IMG/VR virus record: IMGVR_UViG_3300044638_008494 | Location: 43,023-107,022 of that record | DNA length: 64,000 nt | DNA from: a virus | Reading direction: 5' to 3' (one strand) | Shown: in pieces, positions 1 through 11,300 of the stretch | How the letters are laid out: every line of letters begins with the position of its first letter | How positions within the stretch are numbered: the first letter of the stretch is position 1 | Made by a program: the position numbers and the translations under genes | The notes under the pieces: model-generated | What the model was told of the DNA's origin: nothing | Databases searched by the model: none | The model's input: the letters and a program-made list of their open reading frames with translations, nothing else

Positions 1-1145
1 CTCAATCCTGTTGGTACGCCACTTTTATACAAATTAACAGTAATGCCTGTTATGGTCCAATATTTTTTATGGTACTCTTGAATTCCGCTCTGTTGAAAAA
101 TTCTTCCACCAAATTCACTATTTGTGATATAGCCATTAGATGTATTACTGTATATATTTTGATTATTATTAGTATTGCTTGATAATATTAAATTATTCTT
201 TACCGGAAGATCAAAATTAAACCATGCAGTTGTATTTGCAGTATTTGGCTTTATAAACCATGATCCAGTAAAACTATCTTGATATCCATTTAAAAATCTA
301 TTATTGTTTTGCAAGCCAGACAAAGTTACAAAAAATCCAGAAGTTTTAGAATAGGTGCTATATAAGTCTAGAATAATATTCCAGTTTGAATATAAATCTG
401 AAATATTTAGCGTATCCAAAGATCCAACAACTACATTTCCTACAACGCTTAAAACGCCTGATTCAAGTGGATTTGAAAATCTTAATATTGATAATGTTTG
501 ATTTATAGTTCCAAAATTTGTATTTAAAACTAACGGAAGATAATAGCTAGAATACGGTTCGCTTTGTAAAATTGTTAAATCTACGTAAGACTGTGGATCT
601 ATCTGTATATTTTTATTTTGATTTCCAGAAAAAACAAAATAATTAGTAGCGTTACTTGTAGGATTTATATTAATATCATGTACAACAAATGGAAATGAAT
701 TATTTTGATCGCCAGATATTTTTAAATTTAATGGATTTTTATAATAATCAGCCTGCTTATATATAATATTATATAACGGCCTGTCTCCATTTATTTTAAT
801 ATCTAAATCTTTTTCAAAATTCAAACTACCGTTCCAAGATAAATTTATTCCAGAGCAAAATCCATAATCTCCTGTTGTATTATAAATAATATTATTGTCA
901 ATAGATAAATTAAAATTATTTTTTGATAAATTTCCAGATAGATTAAAAAATTTATTTTTTGGATCAACAAAATATATAAAATTATCACTTTTATCTTTTA
1001 TCTTGCCACTTTCTATTGTAATTTTTTCTCGCACATTTTGAGATAAAAAATCAAAATTCGTACTATAAAAATTATCATAATTCATATAGCTTATGCTAAA
1101 TGATATTCCACTTTGAGGATAAAAATTTATACCAGAATATTTCAT
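1..1145 (-). CDS. Partial tail-tip or tail-fibre-like structural protein (C-terminus off window)
   Basis: An open minus-strand frame begins with ATG at 1145 and runs without a stop to base 1, so at least 381 residues are present and the C-terminus is missing. Its ATG overlaps the TGA of the 766-residue gene before it (ATGA), which points to translational coupling. The protein is rich in Asn, Ser, Ile, Tyr and Phe and poor in charged residues, like a beta-rich virion protein. It has short Gly-Ser segments like those in the neighbouring tail genes. I recognise no catalytic motif. Its place as the last visible gene of the tail operon suggests a distal tail or fibre component; the exact role is unknown. 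Confidence 0.75.
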   Translation of the reverse strand, partial: MKYSGINFYPQSGISFSISYMNYDNFYSTNFDFLSQNVREKITIESGKIKDKSDNFIYFVDPKNKFFNLSGNLSKNNFNLSIDNNIIYNTTGDYGFCSGINLSWNGSLNFEKDLDIKINGDRPLYNIIYKQADYYKNPLNLKISGDQNNSFPFVVHDININPTSNATNYFVFSGNQNKNIQIDPQSYVDLTILQSEPYSSYYLPLVLNTNFGTINQTLSILRFSNPLESGVLSVVGNVVVGSLDTLNISDLYSNWNIILDLYSTYSKTSGFFVTLSGLQNNNRFLNGYQDSFTGSWFIKPNTANTTAWFNFDLPVKNNLILSSNTNNNQNIYSNTSNGYITNSEFGGRIFQQSGIQEYHKKYWTITGITVNLYKSGVPTGL

Positions 1146-3442
1146 GACATTCTATTACTGACGTTTGTTTGAACTGCCGAGACAAGATTTCTTTGCAGTT
1201 TAGGTTTAAATGGTATGTCTTTATAACTATATGAAACTAAAAGACCAGCACTATCTACAGTTGCCGTTAATGACTGTAAGGTTGGGACAATTGGCAAATA
1301 AAATCCATCACATGTTGCACTATAAGTTTTTAATGGCTCCGTTGTGCCCCCAGATTCTGGCGTGTAAAGTTCTTCTCGAACATCCGTTTCTTGCGGGGTA
1401 ATATCTGAAATATTTACAGTATGTGATAATGCTGTACTGCTAATTCCTCCACTTTTTGCCCATGTATTGCTTGGCGAAGTATTTCCATTAGCAATAGTTT
1501 TAGAATATTGCGCGGTAGTTCTTCTAACAACTCTATACTTAGAAAAAGATGGATATACAAATAAAACGGTCTGACCATTGCAAGAACATACATTTCCAAA
1601 ACCACGAGCAGATCCCAAACCAGGAAGGGGAGCGCTTTCGGTATCATCATACGAGGTATCGTCATCGAAATCTTTAATAACACTTTTACATGGATTATTG
1701 TATTCCTTGTCTTTTTCTGCTGCCTCTTCTAGTGCTTTTTCTTGATCTTCATTACTTATTGCATTTGGATCCTCGTAACCAATTGTATCAGGAAGATCAT
1801 TATAGTTAGTAAATTGTGGCATTATTGTAGATCCAGCAGTTACTAGTGGAAAAATTCCACGCTTTGGGTATCTTACATATACTATCCTAAAGCCATCATT
1901 TTCAATTGAACTTCTTAAACTTCCAGGAGCTACGACCTGCTTTTCGTTTCCGCCGCCAAGATCAATCCATGAATATCCATTATTATTATCGTAAAGACTG
2001 CAAAAAATATCATGACTTACTCCGACAAAACAATCCTGCACTGCATCATCAAACTCGGATGAGTCAGAGTTGCCTTCTATCCAAGTAGAAACTGACCTCC
2101 ACAACCCCATTCTTACAAGACCAACCTCATCTTCCCATGTTCCACCTATTGGATTCAATCCTCGCCTAGTTGTTGCTGGACTATATTCTACGCGCTTTAT
2201 TTTTAATGACCCGTCTGCCAATGAGCCTAACCGCGAAACATCAGATGTATTGCTATATGGATAAAAAAGTTCCATATTTTTTGGTGGCTTCTGTATATTC
2301 TCCAAATCTTTAACTAAATAAAATGAACCACCCTCTCCAACACCCAAATATTCCAATATGTTAGCTCTCAAACTTTTGTTAAAATTAAAATTATATTTAT
2401 AATATAAATTTTCTCTTTCATCCCCAGATGGGGAACCGGGTATACCAATTGATCCATAATTTTTTAGCCCAACTAAGCTAAAATTTTCTCCCCAAACAGC
2501 ATATGCAGTTCTGTAGGCTGGTATGGTATCAAATAGTATGTCAAAAGCAGATGGATAATTTGGGTGAGGTATTGGAGATACGTCAAACGAATCATGAACT
2601 ACAGTTGATGCAGATCCATCAATGGCTTCGAAACTTTTATCTCTTTGAAAAAGCCAAGAAGAAAGCGTATATGTCCCTTCTTTTGTCCATCCTTCGTCTA
2701 CAGATAAAATTCCGCAACCTTCTTTTGGTAAATCTTCTGGAACAGAAATGCTACCATTGAATTTTTTCAATGCCTGTCTGGCCGTTGCATATCTCCAATC
2801 CCACCAATAATAACATCCAACATCATTATATATGCTAGCAAGAACAGTTCTGTAAGATCCCTCATAAGACACCCTTCCGCCAGAAATATTTGGAGCGCCA
2901 ATAATATTCAAAGCTTCATTTGGATCATAATCCACATCACTTGGTTCACAAGGGTTAGTTGTAAATTTTTCTCTTCCCAATCCGCCCGCACCAGTGCCTT
3001 GAAACCTTGACACAACATAATACTCATCCCTTGTTTCTATTCTAAATTCAACACCGCGACTTCCTGCAGAAATTCTTAATCTGGTAATTCTTAATGTTTT
3101 ACCTACTGTTGTGGTAGTAGATGGCAATCCTCTTCTAAATAAAACTATAGAATTCTGATCCAGATATATAGAATTATCCATATATTGATAAGTTATTAAA
3201 TTTTTACCTTGCTCATAATGCCTATTATATCCAATGAGCGTTCCGGCAAATTGAATTCCATTAAAATTTAATACCTGAGCATTTTGATTAAAATTTGATT
3301 GAAACGCTCCACCACCAGCTGCAATTTCGCCAGCAGCGAGCGTTGTTACCGATAATTTTGCTGGAGAATCTGTAACTGAAGCACTTAAAGAAACATTGAT
3401 AATTCCCTGATTTGCCCCAATCGATCTGATATTTATTGCCAT
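1142..3442 (-). CDS. Putative tail-tip or hub structural protein, 766 aa
   Basis: This long gene lies in the tail module downstream of the tape measure, where siphoviruses encode distal tail and hub proteins. The N-terminal 120 residues look like an all-beta domain. The middle contains Trp/Tyr-rich stretches and several Cys residues (near CSCNG and NPCEPSD). An acidic linker (EDQEKALEEAAEKDKEY) precedes a C-terminal beta-rich part. No enzymatic motif was recognised. The gene starts 18 nt after the preceding gene and its stop overlaps the next ATG. Assignment to the tail tip rests on synteny; adhesin or tail-associated cell-wall protein are alternatives. Confidence 0.6.
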   Translation of the reverse strand: MAINIRSIGANQGIINVSLSASVTDSPAKLSVTTLAAGEIAAGGGAFQSNFNQNAQVLNFNGIQFAGTLIGYNRHYEQGKNLITYQYMDNSIYLDQNSIVLFRRGLPSTTTTVGKTLRITRLRISAGSRGVEFRIETRDEYYVVSRFQGTGAGGLGREKFTTNPCEPSDVDYDPNEALNIIGAPNISGGRVSYEGSYRTVLASIYNDVGCYYWWDWRYATARQALKKFNGSISVPEDLPKEGCGILSVDEGWTKEGTYTLSSWLFQRDKSFEAIDGSASTVVHDSFDVSPIPHPNYPSAFDILFDTIPAYRTAYAVWGENFSLVGLKNYGSIGIPGSPSGDERENLYYKYNFNFNKSLRANILEYLGVGEGGSFYLVKDLENIQKPPKNMELFYPYSNTSDVSRLGSLADGSLKIKRVEYSPATTRRGLNPIGGTWEDEVGLVRMGLWRSVSTWIEGNSDSSEFDDAVQDCFVGVSHDIFCSLYDNNNGYSWIDLGGGNEKQVVAPGSLRSSIENDGFRIVYVRYPKRGIFPLVTAGSTIMPQFTNYNDLPDTIGYEDPNAISNEDQEKALEEAAEKDKEYNNPCKSVIKDFDDDTSYDDTESAPLPGLGSARGFGNVCSCNGQTVLFVYPSFSKYRVVRRTTAQYSKTIANGNTSPSNTWAKSGGISSTALSHTVNISDITPQETDVREELYTPESGGTTEPLKTYSATCDGFYLPIVPTLQSLTATVDSAGLLVSYSYKDIPFKPKLQRNLVSAVQTNVSNRMS

Positions 3443-3460
3443 TTATTTTATTTAATATTA

Positions 3461-5263
3461 TTATATTTCAAATAATATATTTCCTCCATTTTTTATATAA
3501 AAAAGACTACTTGCTAAAAACTCATCTTCTAGCTCAATATAGTCTATATTATTTGTATACCTTACCCCATTAAGCCAAACAGATGATGTATTTTTTGCTA
3601 TACTATTTACATTAAATAATCTTCCAGAATCATTTAATACATATTTTATTTTAAAATTTTTATTAGCAATATTTTGTGTGGAAATTATATTATAACCAGA
3701 AGGAATGTTTCTTAATATTTTATTTGGCAGCTGATAGTCCATACCAGATGCAAGTAATTGTCCATTTAAAAAACATAATTTATTACTAAAATTAATATTA
3801 TTAATATTAGATCCGCTACTTATATTTCCAGTTACTATGTATTCTTGATTTGGCCAAGAATCAATTAAAATATTGCTCGTAGACAATTCAGAAGATATGC
3901 GATTGGTATATATGTATGCTCCGGTTGTAAAATAGTCTCTTGTTGGATTATAAAAAATTTGACCGCTGGAAACAATAGGATTATATGACTGTTCTTTTAT
4001 TTGTAATTGGCCGTTATAATAATACCCAGAAACATTTTGCAAATTATTAGAAAGGGTTGGCTTAAGTCGATTTGTATTATTTTCAAATATTGCATTTGAA
4101 TATCCAATATTGTCATCATATAAATTTGAACCAAGAATAAACAGCCTATCGCTATTATCAATTGAATTATTTAAAAATATATAATCTACATATTCTGTTA
4201 TATATTTATAATTAGAAGCTATAGGCAATTTATTAATAATAGTGTATTCAAGAACATAGCCAGATTCAAATTCAAAATTTCTAATTCCTGTTAGTGTTTG
4301 ACACACATTAACATTTATTGTTTGCGGCGTAAATCCACTTATTCCATTATTTGATACGCCTTGTAGAAATTCATTGTATATTTCATTGTTAAAATCATTA
4401 AGCTCTATATGGCTAGCAAAATATGTTGACTCATCTGTTAATTGAACAAACGATCCAGTCGTTTCTTGCCTAACGTAACACCTAACCAATTCAATAATTT
4501 CAGAATCAATAATGCCTGTCGTTCCGCTTATTAATCCAGTCAATATCTGATCTTGCAAATCTATAACGCTACCACTAATGAATGACTGCTCGTAATAAGA
4601 TTTATTAAAAACAGAAAGATCATAAATAAATATATCTGATATTTTTGCCTTCAATAAGTTCTTGCTGTTTTCAAAATTAATTCCACTGCCTAAAGTATAA
4701 TTATTAGAATAATTATTATTTATATCTCCGAATTGAACTGTTGATTTGTTAATAGATTTATTAATAGAACTATAACATCCAACCGAATAATTTATTGGAG
4801 ATATTTCACAATAAAAAATACCTGTTTTTGGAGCCTTGGCGTTATGACAATATGTTATTGGTCCAATAATATTATCATAATATTCTATATATGGAAAACC
4901 AAATGGACTTATTCCAAAATTAACTCCTGAATATGTTGAATTTGTTTTTCCAAAAGAGGAAATGAAAACGTTATTTTGTCCAGTAAAACTCTCTATTTCA
5001 TATGTCATTAGAAACGCAACATTTTGAGAATTTAAATTTCTAATTTTTGCAAAATCTTTATCTAAAAATCCAACCCCACTATATTTCCAAAAATTATTAG
5101 GATTAGCTATTTCTAAATTCAAAGATTGAGCAGACCATGCAGATCCAGATAATATTGACTTGCCGCTAACTCCACTTTCATTAAAATCAAAATATGCAAA
5201 AGCCGTATTTTTATTAAAAAACGGGTCTTTCTCTAAAAAAAACTGTGTAGATTTATTTGACAT
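3461..5263 (-). CDS. Putative distal tail protein with LamG/ConA-like N-terminal part, 600 aa
   Basis: Roughly residues 20-230 read like a laminin-G or concanavalin-type jelly roll: alternating hydrophobic strands, a GVNFGISPFG turn and an ISDIFIYD strand near its end, typical of phage carbohydrate-binding folds. The rest is Asn/Ser/Tyr-rich and beta-predicted, with two similar segments near the C-terminus (CFLNGQLLASGMDY and VWLNGVRYTNNIDY) that look like a duplicated small domain. It is packed between other tail genes, 4 nt after the previous stop. The likely role is surface recognition at the tail tip. Fold and function are inferred from sequence texture and position only. Confidence 0.55.
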   Translation of the reverse strand: MSNKSTQFFLEKDPFFNKNTAFAYFDFNESGVSGKSILSGSAWSAQSLNLEIANPNNFWKYSGVGFLDKDFAKIRNLNSQNVAFLMTYEIESFTGQNNVFISSFGKTNSTYSGVNFGISPFGFPYIEYYDNIIGPITYCHNAKAPKTGIFYCEISPINYSVGCYSSINKSINKSTVQFGDINNNYSNNYTLGSGINFENSKNLLKAKISDIFIYDLSVFNKSYYEQSFISGSVIDLQDQILTGLISGTTGIIDSEIIELVRCYVRQETTGSFVQLTDESTYFASHIELNDFNNEIYNEFLQGVSNNGISGFTPQTINVNVCQTLTGIRNFEFESGYVLEYTIINKLPIASNYKYITEYVDYIFLNNSIDNSDRLFILGSNLYDDNIGYSNAIFENNTNRLKPTLSNNLQNVSGYYYNGQLQIKEQSYNPIVSSGQIFYNPTRDYFTTGAYIYTNRISSELSTSNILIDSWPNQEYIVTGNISSGSNINNINFSNKLCFLNGQLLASGMDYQLPNKILRNIPSGYNIISTQNIANKNFKIKYVLNDSGRLFNVNSIAKNTSSVWLNGVRYTNNIDYIELEDEFLASSLFYIKNGGNILFEI

Positions 5264-5267
5264 ATTT

Positions 5268-6803
5268 TTATTCAGTATATACGTAAGTAAAACTTACTTT
5301 CCTACCATCAAGATCCTCATTTATAGTTTTTGCTGTTAAAATCGAAAGCTTATATTCATTTACAATTTGTTGTATAAAATTCAAAGTATCAATATACTTT
5401 CCACTTTCAAATGAGGCATTTCCCTGTATTTGTATTGTTTGTGGCTGCTCATGAGTTCCATAAGCGCTCCATTCAGAACAAAGTGGCTGTTTAAATTCAT
5501 ATTGCTGCAAAGAGTATGATTTTGTTATCCCATATGTTAAAGATTTTATATAGCACGGTATTACTGTATTTATCTTATTAATACTCCAATTACATTTATA
5601 AATTATTTTAGATGCAGACTCGCTATATGTAACGTTTTCCTGTGCAAGTTTAAAATATGATAAATTATAATCATTATTATTAAATTCATCTATGTTTTTT
5701 ATAAATTCATTTAGTGGGTTAAATTTAGTATTAAAATAATCAACAACGCGAGTGTATCTTTCGGATTGATTTCCAACTCTGCATGTTATTTCCGAGACCA
5801 TTTCTGCCGAATCTTGGTCGGCCTGTATATCGTATCCAAGATTAAAAGATGCCGTAGATTTGACAGCTATTATTGGACTATTATCATTATTGAATACTGC
5901 GTTGAATTCAATAGTGTTACTTTGCAAGTTCTCATTAACACCAGAAGTTAAATAAAATGAATTAAGATCTCCATTATTTGTACATCCACTATAAACATCA
6001 AAAGCCAAACTCCACAAATCTAAAGTTTTATATTGATTTCTTACATTTTGTATGTTATTTCCCAACCCGCCTTCGATACTTCCGTTAATACTAACCGTAG
6101 TAAAATTATCAAGATCTTTATTAATTGTATTGCTATATCTTATAATTCCAGTAACAATATTTGCTTGATCAAATATATAATCTTCTTTTATTGAATATGT
6201 TCCATTCAAACGATCTGAAAATTCTGAAATTGAAACAAGTGTTGGCAAATTATTATCATGAATATTAATAAAAGCAGGTTTAATAAAATTATTTAATCCA
6301 GTCCTTGAGTATACCCAGTTCCTTGCGTTATAAATTGCTGCGTTTTTATTAGTCACACCATTTGCCGAGACTGAGTGGCTTATATTTACGCTTCTATTAT
6401 TATTTTCTTCTACAACAAATTCATCTACAGGATTGGTTACAAAATGTTTTCCGCTAAACGATAATGGATCAAAAACTTCCACATTAACAGTAAATGGCAA
6501 AATATACGCATAGTTTGATTCATCAAAAGATATATCTCTAATAATAACATTATCGGCATTATAGATAATATTATTATCTTCTTTAATTTGAAAATTTTTG
6601 AAATTTTGCGCGAAATTACTTACCAACTGCTGCTGTTTTAATAACATGCCACTAAAACCCACACCACAGCCTACAATCTCCCCCTCTAAATTAAAAGTGT
6701 CAATAGATTGCCACCAACCATCACTTTCTCTATTAAAAGAGACAAATGGAGTGTAGCATATTCCACTAAATGCATTTTTATTATTATACCAAATTTCATT
6801 CAT
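5268..6803 (-). CDS. Distal tail structural protein, 511 aa, probable paralogue of the preceding gene
   Basis: The start codon lies within the end of the 523-residue gene (8-nt overlap), so the two are probably translationally coupled. Both proteins share a similar order of segments: an N-terminal beta region, a motif of the type SHS-x-N...NARNWVYSRTG matched by YSHNLNIEFDNAL...NIAKSIASG, then an IKEDYIFDQ/INKTFSFEE strand. This indicates an old duplication. No catalytic residues were identified. Position two genes after the tape measure suggests a role like Dit, hub or baseplate wedge. The protein is AT-biased in codon use like the rest of the tail operon. Confidence 0.55.
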   Translation of the reverse strand: MNEIWYNNKNAFSGICYTPFVSFNRESDGWWQSIDTFNLEGEIVGCGVGFSGMLLKQQQLVSNFAQNFKNFQIKEDNNIIYNADNVIIRDISFDESNYAYILPFTVNVEVFDPLSFSGKHFVTNPVDEFVVEENNNRSVNISHSVSANGVTNKNAAIYNARNWVYSRTGLNNFIKPAFINIHDNNLPTLVSISEFSDRLNGTYSIKEDYIFDQANIVTGIIRYSNTINKDLDNFTTVSINGSIEGGLGNNIQNVRNQYKTLDLWSLAFDVYSGCTNNGDLNSFYLTSGVNENLQSNTIEFNAVFNNDNSPIIAVKSTASFNLGYDIQADQDSAEMVSEITCRVGNQSERYTRVVDYFNTKFNPLNEFIKNIDEFNNNDYNLSYFKLAQENVTYSESASKIIYKCNWSINKINTVIPCYIKSLTYGITKSYSLQQYEFKQPLCSEWSAYGTHEQPQTIQIQGNASFESGKYIDTLNFIQQIVNEYKLSILTAKTINEDLDGRKVSFTYVYTE

Positions 6804-8367
6804 CGTCTATAGAAGTTACAGAGAATTGTGCGGTTCTTTCCATTGGATTTATGGATAATGTAGCGGATGTTGTTATTTCGCCCTCGCCGCCTTCATACAT
6901 ATCTTCAGGAAAAGTATTTAAAATCGTTTCCTTATTATATTTTCTTATTTTTGTTTTTGTTATTTCCTTAAAAGATTTTTGTTGGTGAAATTGTCTAACT
7001 AATTTATTAGATATTTTATATTCATCAAACAATCTTACTGGATAATTTATTGATTTAGACGATACACTTTCAGTATATTCTCCTGATAAGTTTATGTTCC
7101 TATCAGAATATATTGCTGTATAATCAAGGTCGCCATTATACTTAGAAACTGTAAGTGATTTGTTTTTTAAATTTAAAATTGGCTTTTTAATTTTATTACA
7201 AGAAATATTTTTATCTATTAAAGCCTCATAAGCATCATATGCAGCTGGATATAGTAAATTTATTTTTTGCTCATATCCATATTTCATATTTTCATATTTT
7301 TCTTGCGAATTTAATGGCCCATGTCCTTTTATTTTTAAATTTACTTGCGATGCAGATTCATATGGATCCGCAAAATTCGTCGTTGCATCTAATATCCAAG
7401 AAAATCGTGATGATATAAACTTCTGATCAGAATATTTTGACTCTAATTGAATTCTTCCATCAAACCTATTGGCCTGATATCCTTGCGATACGGCAAATGA
7501 ATTAAGAGTTCCGCTCGTATAATTCTGATAAAATGACTGGCATCTTGAATATGATAACCCTGAAATGGATTTTAATTTATTTTTTGCTCCATCAAATCTT
7601 GGATCAGACAATCCCAGAATATCTGCAGTTTCTGTTACTTCTGATACGCCTTCTTCATTTCTTAACAAAGAATATGAATAAAATACATCAGCATCATTAT
7701 CTCCATTTATTGATTTTGAAAAACTTTCTTCAAAAGAAAAAGTTTTATTTATTAAATCATATGTTTCAGAATAATTTTTTTTAACTGAAAAAAAGTTATT
7801 ACCACCGCTTAATAAAAAAAATGGAACCTCTTTTCCTATTATTCCAGACGCTATAGATTTAGCTATATTGCTTGCCAAATTCCCAACCAAGGCATTATCG
7901 AATTCAATATTTAAATTATGACTGTATTCATAAACATTATTTCGATTCAAATTTAAATTAAAATTTTCAGAAAAATTTGTTATCAAAGACAATCTGTTAT
8001 CGTTGATAAAATTAGACATACCGGTGAAATATGCACCGGTCATATTATACAAATTACCTGTGGATCTAATAATTATATCTGCTGTATATTCTGCAGTTCT
8101 AACCCAATTAGAAGAATCTACGCTTATATTAGTTATATATCCAGAACCGAAATTATGGCCATTAATAATTATTTCACTTGTAGATTTTGATAAGTTAATC
8201 AAGTCATTCAGCCCACTAAAAACGCCACTAACACCTTGACTGTTTTGAAGGTCTAATAAGAGTCCTTGTATTTGTAAATTTTTTTCTATAGCATAATTCA
8301 ACCCATAATCTCCAAAGAATTTTGGACTATGCGTGTACGTTAGTAGAGTTGCATTATCAAAAATCAT
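6796..8367 (-). CDS. Distal tail structural protein, 523 aa, first gene after the tape measure
   Basis: The gene starts 2 nt after the tape measure stop and overlaps the next gene by 8 nt. In siphoviruses the gene directly following the tape measure usually encodes the distal tail (Dit) protein, which caps the tube. The sequence fits a large all-beta virion protein: Asn/Ser-rich, few charged clusters, and short GVSGVFSG and SGGNNFFSV turns. The C-terminal 100 residues are more basic and may be a separate domain. It appears paralogous to the 511-residue gene. The Dit-like role is inferred from synteny, not from a recognised signature. Confidence 0.55.
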   Translation of the reverse strand: MIFDNATLLTYTHSPKFFGDYGLNYAIEKNLQIQGLLLDLQNSQGVSGVFSGLNDLINLSKSTSEIIINGHNFGSGYITNISVDSSNWVRTAEYTADIIIRSTGNLYNMTGAYFTGMSNFINDNRLSLITNFSENFNLNLNRNNVYEYSHNLNIEFDNALVGNLASNIAKSIASGIIGKEVPFFLLSGGNNFFSVKKNYSETYDLINKTFSFEESFSKSINGDNDADVFYSYSLLRNEEGVSEVTETADILGLSDPRFDGAKNKLKSISGLSYSRCQSFYQNYTSGTLNSFAVSQGYQANRFDGRIQLESKYSDQKFISSRFSWILDATTNFADPYESASQVNLKIKGHGPLNSQEKYENMKYGYEQKINLLYPAAYDAYEALIDKNISCNKIKKPILNLKNKSLTVSKYNGDLDYTAIYSDRNINLSGEYTESVSSKSINYPVRLFDEYKISNKLVRQFHQQKSFKEITKTKIRKYNKETILNTFPEDMYEGGEGEITTSATLSINPMERTAQFSVTSIDDE

Positions 8368-8369
8368 AT

Positions 8370-11300
8370 TTATGCAGTCTGACCATTTTTAGTTTGTAAT
8401 CCAGCAATTTGCCTATTAACAGCATCAATTGCCGATGCAAGTTCTGCTCTTAACTGCTCTTGAACTTCCGATATTTTTGCTCCAACCTCAGCAATTGCCT
8501 CTTCAGACATTGATACGTCTATTTTAAAATCAGTACTAATATCAACAGGAAAACTAATATCTTGATTTAAAGTCATTTCTTTTCCACCATCTTCTACTGG
8601 CTGCTGAGATACCTCTCTCTGTGGTGACTCTTGAACTTGCTTAGTTTGTTCTTCAACTATTCCACTATTTTTATTAACAGCCTCACGACTACCATCTAAT
8701 GACTTTTTCAATTCCCTTATTTCTTCTTTTCCTTGCTCGATATTTTTAGGAGGGGCCATCGGGGCTTGAGGCTCAACTCCGATTGGCGGTTTTGATTCTG
8801 GGTTAAAATTTGGATCATAATACCCTAATCCCCCATCTGGCTGTGGAAACATTTTCGGAGGAGGAAGCGTTGGTTTAGGAAATTGAGGAAAAGCTGGGCT
8901 TAACAAAGGAGACTGAGGTGTATATGGTCGAGTTAGTGGCCCACCAATTGGCTGCAATGGAGATTGGATTTGTGGATCCGCAAATTGACCAACCAAAGGA
9001 TTAACTCCTCGATTTGTAAATGGAGACGCAGTAGGTGGAACATATGGTGAAACTGCGGGGTTATTATAAGGAAAAGGCTTTGGAGCCTGAAGCGGCATAC
9101 CCACGCTACCAGCTCCACCCTCTCCGAAATTAGGATCATAAAATCCTTGACTTCCATCAGGCTGAGTAAATGTTTGCGGCGGAGGAAGCGTTGGTTTAGG
9201 AAATTGAGGAAAATTAGGTCTTGGCGTCAATACTTCTCGCATATTTTCCGCTGACCCACCCAACATAACAGATCCTTCTAGCGCACTTACTATCTTATCT
9301 CCATTTAAATCTATAGCACCTATCATTTTTATAGCAAATGGATTAAGAGAATTTTCTAAAACAGACTTTATAATCGGCATAACGTCAGTCGCCATTGTTC
9401 CATCTATACCCTTGTTTAACATACCATCTCTGGAAGCATTTGGGGCTTGATATGGCATTTGCGACAATAATGATGTTACATCATAAGTGTTTCCAGCCTT
9501 TAACTCATCTCTTAAATACTGTATTACTGATATCATTTTATCATCTGATATTTTTTGTCCAGCCAGTAATGCGTCAATTGAAGATTTTAATTGTTGCTGA
9601 AAATCATCGACATTTTTAATTTCAGAATTTGCATTCTGGCTCTTTTGTACGGCGAGCTGATTTACGGACCGACCAGTATCGGTCGCCTCCACTTTTAATT
9701 CGTTTTTCAAATATTTAGAAAAATTTTCTTTTAAACTATCCGCAAACTCTTTTCCATACTTATTCATAGCATCAACTGCCAATTTATTATTTGGATCTGC
9801 CCTCCATTGGGTTAACTGCTCTTTTGTCATTGATTGAGACCATTGGCCCGACATTCGACCTTCTTCATTAAACATTTGATGTGTTTGATATTTATCTCCC
9901 CAACTTAACAAATCAGCACCAGGATCATCTGGTCCGTAGTTGTATTTCCTACGAACTACATTTTGATAATTTTTTTCTTCAATTTCTTTTATTATTTCTT
10001 GAAATGATTTTCCTAATGGGCCACTTGATGCTCCTGATATGTTTGTATTCGGAAGTTTATTTAAAATTTGTTTTAGTATAGAAATATTTTGAGCTACAGC
10101 TTGGTCTTGCTGCGCTTGAGATGCTTCCATTGCTTTAGCGGCCGCTGGGCTTATAATTGTAAAATTTCCGCCACTAGAGCCGCCAACGCCACTAACACCA
10201 CCAACGCCGCCAGCACTACCAGCACCACTAACACTGCCAGTAGTAGCTGCTCCCCGCATTGCTGCTTTTATTGCACTTGCGGCTGCTGTGCTTGTTATTG
10301 GGGGATTTGTTGTGGCGCTTCCTCTAGCATTAGACTGCATACTAAATGCACCGCCAGAAGTTGATGGGCATAATGCATTAATAGCTGTTTGCGCACAATT
10401 TGCCAAATTTAGTAATTTTTCCGCAGCATTATCTGCTTCTTTTTGTAATCCAGTAAAGGCTTGTTGTGAAAATTTATCCATATTTATTCCCACATATCCA
10501 ATAGATTTAACCAGATCTTCAGCTGCTTGATTGAATGGGTTAGCAAATTTTTGCCCAGGCTTCATACCGCCAAACTGCTGATTAACCATATCAACCACAT
10601 TTGCTCGACCCAATCCCTTTAAATTACCCAAACCAATAGCATCAAGGTATTCATCGGATTGATCTTGCAACATTGCTGTTAATCTTGATCTTTCTCCTCT
10701 TTGGTAATTTTCTGGAATTCCAAGAGCTTCCATAGCTTCTAATCTTCTGATTGACTGTTCGCGCTCGAACTTGTCCATTTCTCTTTTATATTTTAATGGC
10801 CCAATTTCGCCAGCTTGGTATGCCCTACGAAGCTCAGTTCCCTCCATTTGTGTTGGGTCAAATCCTGATAATCCAGAAACCCCACCAGCATATCCTTGCA
10901 TTTTTTGCATGCGATCATTAAATCTACCAACTGCAATATCGAATGCCTGTTGAACTTTTTGTGCAGCATTGTTAAAATCTATATTTTGTAGCGCCTGTTT
11001 TAAATTAAAATTTGCATCTTCAAGGCTTTTCTCATATGCGTCCTGCAGCCCTTTAGGCAATTTTGATAAATCAATTTTTTGTATATCTTCTATAGTTACA
11101 GCTTTTGCAATTTGTTCGGATACATTTTGCAAATCTACAACCTCTCCACGGTTAGCAGATGTTGTTAAATCTGCATTTTTTATATTATCTTGCAATTGCG
11201 GAACAAATGATCCCTTTAATGTATCAGCCGCTTCTTTACTTGCTTCTATAAAATCAATATAACTTTGCTGATCAATTCTTGCTGCGCCAATTGCCGCTTC

